Assembly: GCA_045592785.1 (NCBI GenBank)
Contig: JAZNVL010000010.1
Location: forward strand, 49,905-113,904
Length of the DNA stretch: 64,000 nt
From: RGIG8244 sp045592785
GTDB lineage: Bacteria; Verrucomicrobiota; Lentisphaeria; Victivallales; UBA1829
Reading direction: 5' to 3'
Position numbers and translations under genes: made by a program
The notes under the pieces: generated by a model
What the model saw: the letters and a program-made list of their open reading frames with translations, nothing else
The model's database searches: none
What the model was told of the DNA's origin: nothing
Shown: piece by piece, positions 25,978 to 36,037 of the stretch
Position numbering within the stretch: position 1 is the first letter of the stretch
How the letters are laid out: every line of letters starts with the position of its first letter

Positions 25978-28941
25978 ATGAAGAAACGTATCACGAAATG
26001 GCTTGCCGCACTGCTCGGTGTTTGCGCACTGACCGCTGTTGCCGCCGCAGATCATGAAACACGCACGATACCGGTCAAGGACATCACATCGAAACTGAAA
26101 GTCATGCCCCATGCGAAACTGGGAGGGAAAGCCGCACTCGTCACTGAAAAAGATGTCACGATCCAGGTCGCCGGAAAAGCCATCTCCGCAAAAGAATACG
26201 TTCTTCAATACAGCAAAAACAATACGTTGACGCTCACTTGCGAATTCGCCGAGCCTCTGAACCTGAAAGATGACTGGAACCTCGTTCAGATCTTTTTCCA
26301 ATTCGATGGCGATACCAAACCGGGGGATATTCTCTCCTGGAATATGCTCCCGGCAGACGGGAAAAGCACCCCGGGGCGTATGCCCTTTTATCACGATGCG
26401 GATAAGGTCTGGAAACTGGACTGGGAGCCCATGCTGGATCCGAACTGGGGACGGCTGCGTGACCTTTCCAGTGTAAAATCTTTCACGTTCGTGTTGAGAC
26501 TGGATAAGTGGGAAGACAAAGACAAAACGTGTACCATCCGCATCAGTGACATCACACTGGTCAAACATCCGCGCTGGGCAGAAAAGTATCCCGACAAGAA
26601 AAAGAAATGGGACGCCTGGCTGGAATTCCAGAAAAATTACAAGTTCGATCTTTCCGACAGTTCCAAATATCTTCTTCCGCCGGAAACCGGGCGGATCCCC
26701 CAGGCGTTGTCCCTGGTGAAAGGCGGGAAAGCCAATGCGGAAATCGTGGTGACGAAAAAAGATCCCTACGGTGTCATCGAAAATGCCGTCAAAGACTTCA
26801 ATCATCATGTGGAACTCATCACGGGGACGAAACTGCCTGTGGTGGAAAAGCCCGGCGCCATGCCTGTCAAGATCGTACTCGATACGCCCGATGCGGAAAA
26901 GAAATTTGCCAAAGAACTGGCGTTTCTGCGTGATCTGAAACCCCATTACGGGGAAGACGGGTTCTACATCCGGACCGAAGGCAATACCATTTATCTGGGT
27001 GGTGCAGTGGCAACCGGGACACGGAACGCACTCTATCGTCTGCTGGAAAACAATACCACTCTTATCTGGGGACGTCAGGTGGGGCATTACGCCACCGTGT
27101 ATGACGAAACACCGGACATCAACATTCTCTGGGCGGACGTGCTGGATAAGCCGCTGGTCCCCTTCCGCGGGTGGCGCGGTGCCGAAGACAAATGGAGTGC
27201 CCGGAATGGAGCCAATGACAGTATAAACACGGAACTGGGCGGACGCGGCAATCTGCTGGGGAACTTCTCCGACTATCTCCCCAACAAGCCGCCGTATCAA
27301 TGTTATGTGAACGGGGAATACCTGAAAATGGGGTATTACTCCTCCCAGGTCTGTATCAGTCAGCCGGATTCCTATGATCTGGTCATCAACAAAATGCTGG
27401 AACGTATCAAAAAGGAACGGGCGGCAGGGAAACGGGTCAGCTCCATCAACTGGGTGACGGAAGACAACTGGTATGTCTGCTGCTGTGACGGGTGTGTGGC
27501 ACCCATCACGCTGCCTGACGGGACCGTACTGAGCAGTACGGGTATCTCCAAGAAAGAATCCATGAGTGCGGAGGAAAAGAAGTTCCGCTGCAACCAGTTC
27601 TATCTCTTCGCCAACCGTCTGGCACGCGATCTCAAGAAACATTATCCCGACGTACAGCTTCAGGTGCTGGCATACTTCTTCATGGAACCTGCCCCGCTGT
27701 TCAAACGGGAAGATAACATGCAGGTCGTCTTTGCCCCGCTGTATTCCCGTCCTGACATGCGCAACCCGATCTTCGCGCCGTCCAATAACGGTGTCTGGGG
27801 ACTGCGTGATGCGCAAACGAAAGCGGGCGGACACATGGGGCTGTATGAATATTACTTCCATCCGCCGATCGCGGATATGCTCCGCTGGGAGATCGCGGAC
27901 TACATGGATGTCGGATTCCAGAACTTCGGTTCGGAAATCCCGGGGGAAAAAGGTACAGTAGAATCCCGGATCAAATGGGATACATCCGCCGTTGACTACT
28001 GGGTGACCAACCGTTTGATGTGGAATTACGAACAGGATGTGACCCAGTTGCGGAAATACTTCTTCCGCCGTATGTACCGGGAAGGTGCGCCCGTCATTGA
28101 AAAGATCTATGCGATCGCACTGGAAAATTATCACAAGGGCATCTGGGGCGCTCACGCATTTCCCTTTGAATCCCTGATCCAGCGTTACATCATCGAAGCG
28201 GGCAACGGTGCGGAACACATGAAGGCGTTGGAAGCGGGTCTGGATCAGATCAAAAATCCCCTCGCCCGTATCAATTACGGCAGATTCATGAAACGGTATC
28301 AGCTTCACTACAACAACTGGCTTATCAAGACCGGGAAGAAGAAAGCTCCCGTGGTAGAAGATACTTCTCTTCCCCAAGATACCGTGAAACTCTTCCGCAA
28401 TGAGATCATGTTCCGGCTCCGGAACACCGATGAGGCCACGCAGTCAACAACGACCATCGAACGCAACAAAGACTTTCCCGATGTCCTGCGGCTCCGTTTC
28501 AATAACGTCAAGACGAAATCAAAACAGAATATCAGCACATACAGTATTTTCCATGCCAAATGGATGGGGTCAAAGGTCCGGATCCCCTTCCCCGGCAGGA
28601 TCCGCATGAAGATCCGCCCGGTCACACCCGGCGTCTCCATGGATAAGATCCCGTTCTTCGGGGTATGGGGTCGCACCGGCGAAGAAGTGAACAAGCTGAC
28701 CGACATTCAGAAGGTCGGCAAGGATACATACGAGATCACCTATTGTCCCGACGGGAAACACATGGATCTGGGCGACCTGACCGGTATCAAATTCATGTAT
28801 CCGCGGCAATGGATCAAACCGGATAAGGGGTATGTGGAATTCGATATTTTCGACGTTCGCGTGGAAAAAGTTCCGCCGCCCAAGAACATTTCAGCAGGCG
28901 ATGATCTGTTTTCTGAAATGGAATCCATGATCGAAGATTGA
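25978..28941 (+). CDS. exported DUF4838 protein (alpha-glucuronidase N-domain-like)
   Basis: A 987-residue exported protein with signal peptide MKKRITKWLAALLGVCALTAVAAA. An N-terminal beta domain (about 25-230) is followed by a GH67-N/GH20-like alpha-beta domain near 250-365 (EIVVTKKDPYGVIENAV, and YLGGAVATGTRNALYRLLE) and then the DUF4838 region (about 400-700), with the cysteine cluster VCCCDGC and the YFLFANRLARDL-type helix LFANRLARDLKKHYPDVQ. A C-terminal jelly-roll-like domain ends the chain. The family is thought to be glycosidase-related, but no activity is established. It is cotranscribed with the GntR regulator. It is more distant from the next two genes than those are from each other. 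Confidence 0.8.
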   Translation: MKKRITKWLAALLGVCALTAVAAADHETRTIPVKDITSKLKVMPHAKLGGKAALVTEKDVTIQVAGKAISAKEYVLQYSKNNTLTLTCEFAEPLNLKDDWNLVQIFFQFDGDTKPGDILSWNMLPADGKSTPGRMPFYHDADKVWKLDWEPMLDPNWGRLRDLSSVKSFTFVLRLDKWEDKDKTCTIRISDITLVKHPRWAEKYPDKKKKWDAWLEFQKNYKFDLSDSSKYLLPPETGRIPQALSLVKGGKANAEIVVTKKDPYGVIENAVKDFNHHVELITGTKLPVVEKPGAMPVKIVLDTPDAEKKFAKELAFLRDLKPHYGEDGFYIRTEGNTIYLGGAVATGTRNALYRLLENNTTLIWGRQVGHYATVYDETPDINILWADVLDKPLVPFRGWRGAEDKWSARNGANDSINTELGGRGNLLGNFSDYLPNKPPYQCYVNGEYLKMGYYSSQVCISQPDSYDLVINKMLERIKKERAAGKRVSSINWVTEDNWYVCCCDGCVAPITLPDGTVLSSTGISKKESMSAEEKKFRCNQFYLFANRLARDLKKHYPDVQLQVLAYFFMEPAPLFKREDNMQVVFAPLYSRPDMRNPIFAPSNNGVWGLRDAQTKAGGHMGLYEYYFHPPIADMLRWEIADYMDVGFQNFGSEIPGEKGTVESRIKWDTSAVDYWVTNRLMWNYEQDVTQLRKYFFRRMYREGAPVIEKIYAIALENYHKGIWGAHAFPFESLIQRYIIEAGNGAEHMKALEAGLDQIKNPLARINYGRFMKRYQLHYNNWLIKTGKKKAPVVEDTSLPQDTVKLFRNEIMFRLRNTDEATQSTTTIERNKDFPDVLRLRFNNVKTKSKQNISTYSIFHAKWMGSKVRIPFPGRIRMKIRPVTPGVSMDKIPFFGVWGRTGEEVNKLTDIQKVGKDTYEITYCPDGKHMDLGDLTGIKFMYPRQWIKPDKGYVEFDIFDVRVEKVPPPKNISAGDDLFSEMESMIED

Positions 28942-29178
28942 TGTAAATGAAATAAGAAAAGGTCCCCCAAAAGACTCAATCCGCGCGTAAGGAAAGGATG
29001 AAGAACCGGAAAGAACGACAGGCAACAGTGGTCTATTCATATTACCAAACGCGCAGAAAGGAAAGGTAAAGCGGAACAATCAAATGGCTGCGTTCCCCCG
29101 GGAATGCAGATTCGCCCCTGACAAAAAGTAAATTTTATAACAACACGATCAACCATAAACAACAAAGGATCACATCTC

Positions 29179-32100
29179 ATGAAACAGAAACTGATGATGA
29201 TGTCAACGGCCATGCTGCTCCTCGCAGGTATGGTCACAGGATTCTGCGCGGAACAGCCTGCCGAACCCCGGTACGGCGACCCCGTCATTCCTGCGTTTGA
29301 CGACCCCAAGTACAGCAGAGACTATTACGCACCGCCCCCGGACTGGGTCCCTGTGAACTCCATTCTTCATTACACCCGCAACACCCGTGTACCGGAAGTA
29401 GTCTGGGTGAAACATCAGGGGTCTTACGGCCCCGGTCTGCGGATCTCCATCATTTCCGAAGAACGGCTGAAACAGTCGGTCAAGTTTGTGGGGACCCGTA
29501 TTCCCCGAGGCGAACAATGGAAATGGGATGCCGGCAGAGAAGCCCGGATCGGAACCCGTACCGTGATCGTTGACAAACTGAATGTGGAAAATGACTTCAC
29601 GGCACTGGTTTTCAAGGTCAAAGCCAACGTGAAGAATGCTTCCGCCAATCTGGTGATCCATGGACAGGGTATTCCCCAATTCAAGACAGCAGAATGTAAA
29701 AACGTGCGGACAGAAGAAAACGGTGTCAAGGTTTACACCTTCCCCATCACGCCGAACAAAGCAATGCAAAAACTGAACAACCTGCAGATCACCGTGGATC
29801 CCATCAGCGGCGACGGCAAAGATGTGGTGCAGGACATCACGATTTTCGACTTTCACTTCAAACGCGCGAAGGCTCATTGCGATATCAAGCAGATCGAACC
29901 CCGGAAATTCGTGAAGGATTCCGATGGTTCCGAAGTCAAAGACATCTATGAATACATCACTGCCGCCGATGCGGACAGCAAAGCACTCCCTGTCAAGGGA
30001 TGGCAGATCGCAAAGACTGTCGTTTCCGCGCTCAAGACCCAGGGCGGACAGATCCTGCCCGGCGCCAATGCCACCAAGGATAATCCCGGCGAACAGGTGA
30101 AAGTCCCCATGGAAGATACCGGGGTCAAGATCGAAAACGCAGTGGAAAAGATCAACGGCAAGGATCATGATGTCTTGCGCATCACCTGGACGAAGCCCAC
30201 CCGTGCGAAACAGAATGTGGCACGCGTGCTGATCCCCTTCAAAAACAATGCGCTGGAATACAATACATTGAGCTTCCTCTACAAAATCGAGATGTCCGAT
30301 GGATTGCTCTCCTGCGAAAATGTGAAGCTCTCCCGTATCCCCCAGTACTTCTACTTCGACAAGTATCTGGATAACCCCGGGATCTCCTTTGCTTCGGAAG
30401 GCGATCGCGTCAACTGGAACGTCTGGGGCGTGACCCGCACCCATTTGAGCCAGGGCAAACGCGCCTCCGCGAAAGTACCCGAAGGCTGGAAGTTCTTTGC
30501 GTTCGACATGTATAACGATGACCCCACCGGCAACAAAGGATTCACCTTTGACAAGATCACGAGTTACGAGATCACGCTGAAAAACGGTCGTCTGCCCGAA
30601 GGCAAGAAAGTGGTATTCACCATCGCCATGCCCAAAGTGACCAAAGGTCTCATGTACGCCGGCGGCGATATGAACCTTTACAAGAAGTTCATGGCATGGA
30701 AGAAAAACCACAAACCGCTCTCCTACAAAGAAGCGATCTCCATGGAACGTCCTTTCGACAAAGGCAAGCTGGCACAGCCGCTCCCGATCATGAAAGACCG
30801 TTTCGTCGATATGGAAATCATTTATACGTTCGATATGACGTATAATCGCAGTTCCCGTGCATTCGCCGCGGAAACACTGAAAAAGTATATCTCCCGCGCG
30901 TTGAATCCCCTGAACGAGATCCCCATTCTCGCGTCGAAGCCCTCCGCAAAGGATAACGTCAAGATCTTCCTGGGCCTCCCGGGCAAACTTGATGCAGACC
31001 TGAAAAAAGAAGCACTGGCAAAACAGAAACAGGTGGGCAACACCCCCGGTTATTACGTCATCAACCGCGGCAAGAACATCTATATCTGCGGCGGCGATCT
31101 GGACCGTGTCAAAGGTGACAAAGGTGTGATGAACGGTGTTCTGGACTTCCTGGAATACAACTTCGGGGTCATGTTCCCCCGCTGGATCAACACCAAGAAA
31201 CCTGCCGATAATATGCAGATCGAAGTCCTCTTGCCGAAAAACTTCACGGAAGATTTCAGCCTGACCTGGGGTAATGATTATATCAACATCCCCGCACTGA
31301 AATGGTGGGGCTTCAGCAACGGCAACGAAGAATATGCATATCGCAACCGCGCCAGTTATCACGGCTGCTGGTACAAAGATATCGCACACAAGTATTCTTC
31401 CTATCTCTCCATGAGCGCGAACCACTGGTTCGGATACGGTCACAACAACAACAAGGATTTCTGGGGAACCAATGCCAAAGGCGAAAAATACCGTCCCGGC
31501 TGCTACACCGGATCTCCCTGTCTGGTGAATATCATAGAATCCGGCAAGGATGAATTCTTTACCAGTAAACTTGTCGGTGTGAACGGTCTGAACACGAACT
31601 CCAGAGGCGAGATCACCAACAAGAACCAGCTCTATATCAACGACGACTCCGTTGCGCTGTGGATCGAAGACACCTGGGACACCTGTCAGTGCAAAGAATG
31701 TCTCTCCCCCTTCCGTCTCCCCGATGGTACTCTCATCAAGAAGGATGACCCGGACTTCCAGGGTGAATGGCACATGGTCCAGGCGATCGCATACAACCAG
31801 ATGGTCCGTGTGTATGCCAACCGCAACATGGAACTCAATTACCTCATCTACTTCTTCACCATCCCCGTTCCCAGAACGCCGATGACCCGTTACATCCGCG
31901 CACACTTCTGTCCGTACGTCCGTTGCGACTACGACCGTCCGATCTATGCGCCGGTCAACGATAAATTCTGGCGTATCATCACCCAGTGGGGCAACATCGC
32001 ACGCACCTTCGGTGTCAGCGACTACTACCTGGGCGGACACTTCCGTCCGACGGCGGACGTGCAGTCCTTCGACATCAACGCCATGCGGAAAGTCGGCGTG

Positions 32101-32523
32101 GTGTGGTTCGGACAGGAAACGGAAAGCAACAACGGCTCTTTCGGTGAAACCTGGGTCGCCCAGCGTATGATCTGGGAACCCACCTGGAATCAGGATGCGC
32201 TCCGTGCGTATTACAGCAGCAAAGTCTACGGCAAAGCGGCGGAAGATGTTTACACGTTCTACGCGAAACTCCGTGCGCTCCGTTACGGCGAAAACAGAGA
32301 TGTGGACTTTGAAGACTGGGCGGAACTTGGTCATCTTGCACTGAACACTCCGGCATCCAAAGGCGGACTCTTCGGCAAGAAATATGCAAATCTTGCGGAA
32401 GAACTGACCGCGCTTATCGAAGGTGCCGTGGAAAAAGCGGATGATCCCATTTCCAAACAGTATGTGATCTTTGTTCGGGATTACTGGAAACAGTATCTCG
32501 AAAAGGCAAAGAAACCCATCTGA
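29179..32523 (+). CDS. giant exported DUF4838 protein, copy 1
   Basis: A 1114-residue protein with signal peptide MKQKLMMMSTAMLLLAGMVTGFCA. Residues about 25-560 form an N-terminal portion rich in beta structure (WVKHQGSYGPGLRI, and repeated carbohydrate-binding-like segments). A GH67-N-like domain at about 580-690 (YVINRGKNIYICGGDLDRVKGDKGVMNGVLDFLE) precedes the DUF4838 region with the CxCxxC cluster DTCQCKECLSPF at about 830. The function is probably polysaccharide binding or cleavage in the periplasm or at the surface; no catalytic residues can be assigned. A ~240-bp gap with no recognisable promoter separates it from the previous gene; AAAGGA precedes the start. Confidence 0.78.
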   Translation: MKQKLMMMSTAMLLLAGMVTGFCAEQPAEPRYGDPVIPAFDDPKYSRDYYAPPPDWVPVNSILHYTRNTRVPEVVWVKHQGSYGPGLRISIISEERLKQSVKFVGTRIPRGEQWKWDAGREARIGTRTVIVDKLNVENDFTALVFKVKANVKNASANLVIHGQGIPQFKTAECKNVRTEENGVKVYTFPITPNKAMQKLNNLQITVDPISGDGKDVVQDITIFDFHFKRAKAHCDIKQIEPRKFVKDSDGSEVKDIYEYITAADADSKALPVKGWQIAKTVVSALKTQGGQILPGANATKDNPGEQVKVPMEDTGVKIENAVEKINGKDHDVLRITWTKPTRAKQNVARVLIPFKNNALEYNTLSFLYKIEMSDGLLSCENVKLSRIPQYFYFDKYLDNPGISFASEGDRVNWNVWGVTRTHLSQGKRASAKVPEGWKFFAFDMYNDDPTGNKGFTFDKITSYEITLKNGRLPEGKKVVFTIAMPKVTKGLMYAGGDMNLYKKFMAWKKNHKPLSYKEAISMERPFDKGKLAQPLPIMKDRFVDMEIIYTFDMTYNRSSRAFAAETLKKYISRALNPLNEIPILASKPSAKDNVKIFLGLPGKLDADLKKEALAKQKQVGNTPGYYVINRGKNIYICGGDLDRVKGDKGVMNGVLDFLEYNFGVMFPRWINTKKPADNMQIEVLLPKNFTEDFSLTWGNDYINIPALKWWGFSNGNEEYAYRNRASYHGCWYKDIAHKYSSYLSMSANHWFGYGHNNNKDFWGTNAKGEKYRPGCYTGSPCLVNIIESGKDEFFTSKLVGVNGLNTNSRGEITNKNQLYINDDSVALWIEDTWDTCQCKECLSPFRLPDGTLIKKDDPDFQGEWHMVQAIAYNQMVRVYANRNMELNYLIYFFTIPVPRTPMTRYIRAHFCPYVRCDYDRPIYAPVNDKFWRIITQWGNIARTFGVSDYYLGGHFRPTADVQSFDINAMRKVGVVWFGQETESNNGSFGETWVAQRMIWEPTWNQDALRAYYSSKVYGKAAEDVYTFYAKLRALRYGENRDVDFEDWAELGHLALNTPASKGGLFGKKYANLAEELTALIEGAVEKADDPISKQYVIFVRDYWKQYLEKAKKPI

Positions 32524-32534
32524 TCAACTTACCG

Positions 32535-32559
32535 TACCGCCGGACACGTTCCGGCGGTA
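32535..32559 (+). terminator. hairpin between the two giant DUF4838 genes
   Basis: A perfect 10-bp stem (32535-32544 with 32550-32559) and 5-nt loop, followed only by TTTATG, so termination is probably partial. It could adjust the ratio of the two proteins or stabilise the upstream mRNA end. Confidence 0.5.
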
Positions 32560-32590
32560 TTTATGACTCAAAATAAAGAGGAAACAGTTT

Positions 32591-35500
32591 ATGAAATCAA
32601 AAATATGGATGATGTCAGCCGCGTTCCTGCTGGCTGCCAGTATGACGACCGGCATCTGTGCCGAACCGGAACCGAAGTACGGCGACCCCGTACTCCCGGC
32701 GTACGACGACCCCAAGTATATCAGGGATTATTATGCACCGCCCCCGGACTGGGTCCCCGCAAACTCCATTCTTTATTACACCCTCCACACCCGTGTACCG
32801 GAAGTGGTCTGGGTGAAGCATCAGGGTTCTTACGGTCCCGGACTGCGGATCTCTCTCATACCCCGGAAACGTCTGGAACAGACAGTGAAGTTTGTCGGCT
32901 CCCGGATCCCCGGGGACAAGATGTATCAATGGAATCCGGAAAGCGAAACGAAGGAAGGAAACCGTACGGTATTCGTTGACAAACTGAAAGTGGAAAATGA
33001 CTTTACAGCACTGGTTTTCAAGGTCAAAGCCAACGTGAAGAACGCTTCCGCCAATCTGGAGATCCATGGAAATGGCATCCCCCGGTTCAAAACGGCGGAA
33101 TGTAAGGACGTGAAGGAAGAGGAAAACGGAGTCAAGGTCTACACTTTCCCCATTGAACCTTCCAAAGGCAAAAATATCCTGCACAGTTTGAGTATCACCG
33201 TGGATCCCATCGCGGGCGACGGCAAAGATGTGGTGCAGGACATCACGATTTTCGACTTTCACTTCAAACGCGCGAAGGCTCATTGCGATATCAAGCAGAT
33301 CGAACCCCGGAAATTCGTGAAGGATTCCGACGGCTCCGAAATCAAAGATATCTATGAATACATCTCTGCCGCCGATGCGGACAGCAAAGCACTCCCCGTC
33401 AAGGGATGGCAGATCGCCGAATCAAAAGTGAAAGCACTCAAGACCCAGGGCGGCCAGATCCTTCCCGGTGCCAATGCCACCAAGGAAAATCCCGGCGAAG
33501 AGGTATCGATCCCCATGAAAGATACCGGGGTCAAGATCGAAAATGCGGTGGAAAAGATCAACGGCAAAGATCACGATGTTTTGCGCATCACCTGGACGAA
33601 GCCCACCCGCGACAAACAGCGTATCGCACGCGTTCTGGTTCCCTTCAAAAACAATGCGCTGGAATACAACACGTTGAGCTTCCTTTACAAAATCGAGATG
33701 TCCGATGGACTGCTCTCCTGCGAAAATGTGAAGCTCTCCCGTATCCCCCAGTATTTTTACTTCGACAAGTATCTGGATAACCCGGGTATCTCTTTCGCCG
33801 CGGAAACCGACCGTGCCAACTGGAACGTCTGGGGCGTGACCCGTTCTCATTTGAGTCAAGGGAAACGCACTTCCGCGAAACTGCCCGAAGGCTGGAAGTT
33901 CTTTGCGTTCGATATGTATAATGATGACCCCACCGGTAACAAAGGGTTCACCTTCGACAAGATCACCAGTTACGAGATCACGTTGAAAAACATGTACATC
34001 CCGGAAGGCAAACAGGTGGTATTCACCATCGCCATGCCCAAAGTGACCAAAGGCATCACTTATGCCGGCGGCGACATGAACCTTTACAAGAAGTTCATGG
34101 CATGGAAGAAAAACCACAAACCGCTCCCCTACAAGGAAGCCGTTTCCCAGGCACGTCCCTTCGACAAGGGCAAGCTGGCGAAGCCGATCCCCATCATGAA
34201 AGACCGTATCATCGATATGGAAATCATCTGGACGTATGACCTGAACTATGACCGGAAAGCACGCCAATTCGCGGCGGAACTGTTGAGAGACTACATCACC
34301 CGCGCACTGAATCCCCGGAACGAGATCCCCATTTATCATGGGAAAGGTACTGAAAAGGACAACGTCAAGATCTATCTGGGGCTCCCCGGTACGCTGGATA
34401 AAGATGTCAATGCGAAAGCACTTGCCCAACGCAAAGCACTGGGCAACACACCCGGTTATTTCATCATCAACCATGGCAGGAATTTCTACATTGGCGGCGG
34501 ACATTTTGACCGTGTCAAAGGTGACAAAGGTGTGATGAACGGTGTTCTGGATTTCCTGGAATACAATTTCGGTATCATGTTCCCCCGTTGGATCAATGCC
34601 AAAAAAGGTCGTTACGGGGAAGCCGATGATCTCCATGTCAAACAGTTGCTGCCGAAAGAAGTTTTCACAGACTTCAGTCTGACCTGGGGCAGTGACTACA
34701 TGAACATCCCCGCACTGAAATGGTGGGGCTTCAGCAATGGCGGTGTGGAAGAATATCCTTACAACAACCGTGCAAGTTATCACGGCTGCTGGTACAAACC
34801 CGTTGCACTTAAGTATTCCTCCTACCGTGCCATGAGCGCGAATCACTGGTTCGGATTCGGACACAGGAATGACAAGAAGAACTGGGGAACCAATGCCAAG
34901 GGCGAAAAATACCGTCCCGGCTGCTACACCGGATCCCCCTGTCTGGTGAATATCATAGAATCCGGCAAGGAAGCTTTCTTCGAATCGAAACTCACCGGTG
35001 TGGAAGGAACGCTCCTGGATTCCGTGGGCAGAGTCGCCAACAAACAATATCTTTACATCAATGATGACTCCGTTTCCTGCTGGATCGAAGACACCTGGAA
35101 CACCTGTCAGTGCAAAGAATGTCTCTCTCCCTTCCGTCTCCCCGATGGTACTCTCATCACAAAGGACGACCCGGATTTCCAGGGAGAATGGCACATCGTC
35201 AATGCCACTGCCTATAATCAGATGGTCCGCGTGTATGCCAACCGGAACATGGAAGTGAATTATCTCATTTACTTCTTCACCATCCCGGTCCCCAGAACAC
35301 CCGTGACCCGTTACGTCCGCGCACACTTCTGTCCGTACGTCCGCTGCGACTACGACCGTCCGATCTATGCGCCGGTCAACGATAAATTCTGGCGTATCAT
35401 CACCCAGTGGGGCAACGTCGCCCGTACCTTCGGTGTCAGCGACTATTACCTGGGCGGACATTTCCGTCCGACGGCAGATGTACAGACCTATGACATCAAC

Positions 35501-35932
35501 GCCATGCGGAAAGTCGGTGTGGTGTGGTTCGGTCAGGAAACGGAAAGCCGGAACGGTTCTTTCGGTGAGACCTGGGCAGCCCAGCGTATGATCTGGGAAC
35601 CCACCTGGAATCCGGATGCGCTCCGTGCGTATTACAGCAGCAAAGTCTACGGTAAAGCGGCAGAGGATGTTTACACGTTCTACGCGAAACTCCGTGCGCT
35701 CCGTTACAGCGAACACAGAGACGTGGACTTTGAAGACTGGGCGGAAATGGGTTATCTTGCGCTCCATACCCCGGCATCCGCTGGAACGAAATATGCCAAT
35801 CTGGCGGAAGAACTGACTGCGCTCATCGAAGGTGCCGTAAAAAAAGCGGATGATCCCATCGACAGACAGTATGTGACGTTCGTCCGGGATTACTGGCTGG
35901 ATTATCTCGAAAAAGCAAAGAAAGTACTCTGA
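32591..35932 (+). CDS. giant exported DUF4838 protein, copy 2
   Basis: A 1113-residue tandem paralogue of the previous gene with signal peptide MKSKIWMMSAAFLLAASMTTGICA. Domain order is the same, with the CxCxxC cluster NTCQCKECLSPF and the nearly unchanged stretch YLIYFFTIPVPRTP. Protein identity is high throughout, with very similar N-terminal and C-terminal blocks and more divergent parts near residues 110-200 and 555-625. At DNA level about 115 bp (near 33215-33330) are identical to copy 1 while flanking sequence differs, which suggests gene conversion. AGAGGAAA precedes the ATG. The two copies may differ in fine ligand specificity. Confidence 0.78.
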   Translation: MKSKIWMMSAAFLLAASMTTGICAEPEPKYGDPVLPAYDDPKYIRDYYAPPPDWVPANSILYYTLHTRVPEVVWVKHQGSYGPGLRISLIPRKRLEQTVKFVGSRIPGDKMYQWNPESETKEGNRTVFVDKLKVENDFTALVFKVKANVKNASANLEIHGNGIPRFKTAECKDVKEEENGVKVYTFPIEPSKGKNILHSLSITVDPIAGDGKDVVQDITIFDFHFKRAKAHCDIKQIEPRKFVKDSDGSEIKDIYEYISAADADSKALPVKGWQIAESKVKALKTQGGQILPGANATKENPGEEVSIPMKDTGVKIENAVEKINGKDHDVLRITWTKPTRDKQRIARVLVPFKNNALEYNTLSFLYKIEMSDGLLSCENVKLSRIPQYFYFDKYLDNPGISFAAETDRANWNVWGVTRSHLSQGKRTSAKLPEGWKFFAFDMYNDDPTGNKGFTFDKITSYEITLKNMYIPEGKQVVFTIAMPKVTKGITYAGGDMNLYKKFMAWKKNHKPLPYKEAVSQARPFDKGKLAKPIPIMKDRIIDMEIIWTYDLNYDRKARQFAAELLRDYITRALNPRNEIPIYHGKGTEKDNVKIYLGLPGTLDKDVNAKALAQRKALGNTPGYFIINHGRNFYIGGGHFDRVKGDKGVMNGVLDFLEYNFGIMFPRWINAKKGRYGEADDLHVKQLLPKEVFTDFSLTWGSDYMNIPALKWWGFSNGGVEEYPYNNRASYHGCWYKPVALKYSSYRAMSANHWFGFGHRNDKKNWGTNAKGEKYRPGCYTGSPCLVNIIESGKEAFFESKLTGVEGTLLDSVGRVANKQYLYINDDSVSCWIEDTWNTCQCKECLSPFRLPDGTLITKDDPDFQGEWHIVNATAYNQMVRVYANRNMEVNYLIYFFTIPVPRTPVTRYVRAHFCPYVRCDYDRPIYAPVNDKFWRIITQWGNVARTFGVSDYYLGGHFRPTADVQTYDINAMRKVGVVWFGQETESRNGSFGETWAAQRMIWEPTWNPDALRAYYSSKVYGKAAEDVYTFYAKLRALRYSEHRDVDFEDWAEMGYLALHTPASAGTKYANLAEELTALIEGAVKKADDPIDRQYVTFVRDYWLDYLEKAKKVL

Positions 35933-35941
35933 TGCTCTTAT

Positions 35942-35970
35942 CCCGCCGGGGGCTTCTCCGGCGGGTTTTG
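35942..35970 (+). terminator. intrinsic terminator after DUF4838 copy 2
   Basis: An 8-bp GC-only stem (35942-35949 with 35958-35965), 8-nt loop and TTTTG. Its right arm shares three bases with the long hairpin that follows. Confidence 0.7.
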
Positions 35971-36007
35971 ATACGCCCCTGCCCCGCGCAGGAGCGTATC
36001 AAAACCC
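35963..36007. repeat. 14-bp inverted repeat (long hairpin) ahead of the metallophosphoesterase
   Basis: The arms 35963-35976 and 35994-36007 are perfect inverted copies, and an inner CCTGC/GCAGG pair (35978-35982 with 35988-35992) extends the structure. There is no T-run on its right; on the minus strand the left flank (CCCGCC reading out) is not U-rich either. It could be an operator, an mRNA stabiliser or a two-way terminator component. Confidence 0.6.
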
Positions 36008-36037
36008 AAAACAACAAAACAATCAAGAAGGTCGATC

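Noticed and set aside
28942..29178. Promoter in the gap before the first giant DUF4838 gene
   Set aside because: The best -35/-10 pair (CTGACA, TATAAC) has a 12-bp spacer. The gap shows no other hairpin, repeat or ORF that I can support.
29203..35767. Very long open frames on the minus strand opposite the DUF4838 genes (up to about 1,040 codons)
   Set aside because: They mirror the codon positions of well-supported exported proteins on the plus strand, have no ribosome sites or promoters, and encode low-complexity His/Asp/Val-rich sequences with no domain I recognise.
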